Below are positions 7,941 through 10,004 of a DNA stretch of 10,004 bases, piece by piece. Each line of letters starts with the position of its first letter. The stretch's first letter is position 1. Source of the DNA: Phoronis ovalis (taxonomy: Eukaryota; Phoronida; Phoronidae). The position numbers and the translations under genes were made by a program. The stretch lies in contig JAOXYB010069280.1 in the NCBI GenBank assembly GCA_028565635.1, forward strand, positions 1 through 10,004, in the 5' to 3' direction. The notes beneath the pieces were generated by a model. That model was not told the DNA's origin and did no database searches. It worked only from the letters and a program-made list of their open reading frames with translations.

Positions 7941-8405
7941 GTACCGGGGTTTTCCGTAACTACACCCTCCCTAAAAGATGCCCTTGGGACGCCTTTTTGG
8001 AAAACTTTCCGAAAGAACTCCCCATGGGCGAACTTTCATCCCGAAAAAATATTACAATTATAACAATTAATCAAAGTTGATTAGTTCCTTTGGGAAATGT
8101 TGTGATGTAGGATACTAAATAAAAGAAAACGTAGTAGGTGCAACACATTAGAACATGGAAAAAATGTAAACCAGTAGGATAAATTAGTTTTAATAAAAAT
8201 ACGTACTGAAAATATTGATTACATTGCTTATTTTTTAGTTTGACCTGTTACATTATGCACTGTTGCTACAAAACGCGATGAAACTGATTCTACATGTCTG
8301 GAAGAACTTCCGAAAGAGGCGGTGTTTCGGCAACTGAATGAACCCCTGTAAAAAGAGCCATTTTTCGATAGTTCGTCTAGGGCGTAGTTCCGGAAAACTG
8401 GTATA
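7941..8405. mobile_element. Non-autonomous TIR element of a second type (about 465 bp)
   Basis: The left end (7941-7969) reads GTACCGGGGTTTTCCG then TAACTACACCCT. The complement of the right end (8378-8404) reads ATACCAGTTTTCCG then GAACTACGCCCT; the two differ by a 2-bp gap and a few substitutions. Subterminal TTTCCGAAAGAACTCC (8006) and CTTCCGAAAGAGGCGG (8309) are related motifs. The interior from 8040 to 8280 is AT-rich and non-coding. No clear target-site duplication is visible. The termini are unlike those of the G-run elements, so this is a separate family. Confidence 0.62.
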
Positions 8406-8484
8406 AGGTTACATAAAAGTCATTGTGATGATTTTTACTTGTACTACAGGCTTGTGGTTTAACATGTCAAAAGATATTTTAGAT

Positions 8485-8740
8485 CGAAGGCAAAAGTAAA
8501 AATCTTGAAATTGCACGAAACTTCCAAAAATGATGTTTTCATGGAAGGTCAAAAGGTTAAAAAAAGAAATTCTTGAAATTCATTGCTAAGTTCAAAAGTG
8601 AAGTTAAAGTATAATTTACAGGTTTTCAGTGATGTCATGGAGGTCAAAATATAAAAATCTGCAAGTAGCACGAAACGTACAAAAATGAGATTCCTATGTA
8701 ATATAAAGGTCACCAAGTGTCATGGAGTCCATCTGGAGTC
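8485..8740. repeat. Family C: diverged tandem short repeats
   Basis: Units of the type AAGGTCAAAA-TAAAAATCTTG, GCACGAAAC and CAAAAATGATG occur at 8485-8542, 8543-8610 and 8634-8700. A partial copy (GTCATGGAG, GTCAAAAGTGTAAAA) lies near 8718. The paired ATGGAAGGTCAAAA and ATGGAGGTCAAAA junctions mark the unit boundaries. Function and class are unknown. Confidence 0.55.
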
Positions 8741-8749
8741 AAAAGTGTA

Positions 8750-8790
8750 AAATTGTTAACTAGACAGTTCGAAGGTGGATTCATAAACGT
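8750..8790. repeat. Family A fragment
   Basis: TAACTAGACAGTTCGAAGG followed by TGGATTCATAAACG matches landmark 4 of family A near 4946, 5257 and 6047. It shows that family A once extended across, or was dispersed over, the whole 4.7-8.8 kb interval. Confidence 0.6.
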
Positions 8791-10004
8791 ATAATAATTA
8801 GAACTATGTATCATGATTCTAAGAATGACTTCGGCCAATTCAGACGTGCTTCATAAATTGCACTACCTGCTTACAGACACATATTGGCCATACCGCTCTA
8901 AACTTCTTTTTTCACTGCTGACAATTAAGTGTTGGTCAAATGCATGACCAGTGTGAATAAATCCATAGCTATGATCGTCTAGGCTAAGTTTCTATTTTAG
9001 CTGTACATACATGTGCATATGTTATTTGTCAGTTGTAGGTGCATCCCGGTAAGATAAAAAATCTAGCCGAAAAAAATGAAAATATGACAAGTTAACCCAA
9101 ATGCTCTGATTTCTTTATGATACTTACGGCCTCTGTCTAAGAAATTAATGCTTATATAAATAACTTACTTTTTCAAGAAATTGGTTCCTGTATAGATGTA
9201 ACTGACTCCATCCATAGCAGCCATTTTGAATTTCCCTGTGAAATTTTTCAGGATTTAATTGGATAAGCTTAACCTTATAGCATGTCAGTTTCCTAAGAGC
9301 ATGCTCATCAATTTCCTAAGAAAGACTCCTTAAACGAGTGGTTTAGTAGGTGCAAACAATGGAACCTATGCTGTAATTGGTACCCCATCCAAGACGGATT
9401 TTCGACAACCACTCAAACAAACATTATTTTCCCTTAAGCAATGGCATTTTCAGTCCAATATCCCCTTGCAGCAAGACTCACCGTGAAAGTTGGGCCCCAA
9501 AGGAATTAAGCCTCGTCTTGAGAAAATACTCTAAAAAGAAAGACTAAAGGCTAAAACAATATTAAAATGATCACAATTACTGATTTTCCAACTCGTAACG
9601 CGAGTGACACTTTTCCATGTTTATATGTGACCGGTTGGTGTAGGTGATTTGGGAATTTCGGTAACAGGAATTACTCGCTAGAAATTGTGTATATTAAATA
9701 AATATAATTATGTGCTAACAGAAACATAAGGAACATGAACATATATACAGGACTGCACCACAACTCCAACTGGGATGACAAAACTCTGCTTCATCATCTA
9801 CCATCTTCTTCAGATTCTAAACACCGCCATTATAACACCAACATAGCGTGGCCAATGCTATCGGCATTCGAGCACAGTCAACGCAATACAAAAAAAAAAC
9901 GGTTCTGGAAAAAGAACACTCTTTTAATTTACCATACTAGCTAGTGACATTTATCAACTGACAAAAGTACTTTCAATATCCTATAACAATTTACCATAAT
10001 ACAA
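8790..10004. other. Unassigned non-coding stretch to the end of the window
   Basis: No exon, RNA gene or element is supported. Minor items: a perfect 10-bp palindrome GAGCATGCTC (9297-9306) flanked by two TTTCCTAAGA copies, an AATAAA near 9698, and an A-run at 9890-9899. A 69-codon open frame (9735-9944) has no recognisable domain and no convincing splice or start context. Confidence 0.5.

Noticed and set aside
9297-9306. Palindrome GAGCATGCTC flanked by TTTCCTAAGA direct repeats.
   Set aside because: Too short to be distinguished from chance in 10 kb without conservation data.
9735-9944. A 69-codon open frame near the window end.
   Set aside because: No domain, low complexity at its end (lysine run from an A-tract) and no convincing splice or promoter context. 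Kept only as a remark.

Overview
The window looks like nuclear DNA of an invertebrate animal, probably marine. It is AT-rich, its exons are bounded by GT-AG introns of 1.1-1.5 kb, and its non-coding part is full of decayed transposable elements. No bacterial-type gene organisation is visible. I cannot name the species.

The only host gene I can support is the 3' end of a plus-strand ROCO-family gene (Roc GTPase plus COR dimerisation domain). Three exons can be joined with matching splice phases: about 130-1551, 3027-3162 and 4244-4418. Together they encode roughly 576 residues: the end of the Roc domain, a complete COR region, a CPHC-containing tail and a C-terminal death effector domain (DED). 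The DED is split between the last two exons and is closed by a TAG stop at 4416-4418. Leucine-rich repeats, if present, and the nucleotide-binding half of Roc would lie upstream of the window. The architecture suggests a GTP-regulated adaptor that recruits DED-containing death or immune signalling proteins.

Intron 1 (1552-3026) holds an antisense, broken remnant of a non-LTR retrotransposon (about 1600-2035). It abuts a terminal-inverted-repeat (TIR) element (about 2036-2402). Intron 2 (3163-4243) holds another TIR element (about 3213-3526) with internal motifs about 32 bp apart, and a perfect 12-bp-arm hairpin at 3721-3745.

Downstream of the stop codon I find no convincing gene. Between 4690 and 6150 a diverged dispersed/tandem repeat (family A, unit roughly 300-400 bp) occurs in several copies. 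Fragments of it recur at 7085-7170, 7673-7750 and 8750-8790. One family A unit is split by a roughly 500-bp TIR element (7171-7672) carrying seven ACCCCTAAACGG-type motifs at about 32-bp spacing. Its termini resemble those of the intron 2 element, and a decayed third relative lies at about 6780-6935. A different TIR element (about 7941-8405) sits inside a second short-unit repeat family (family C, 7895-8740). The last 1.2 kb (8790-10004) contains nothing I can assign.

All calls come from reading the sequence by eye. Family and domain names rest on remembered motif patterns, not on a search.
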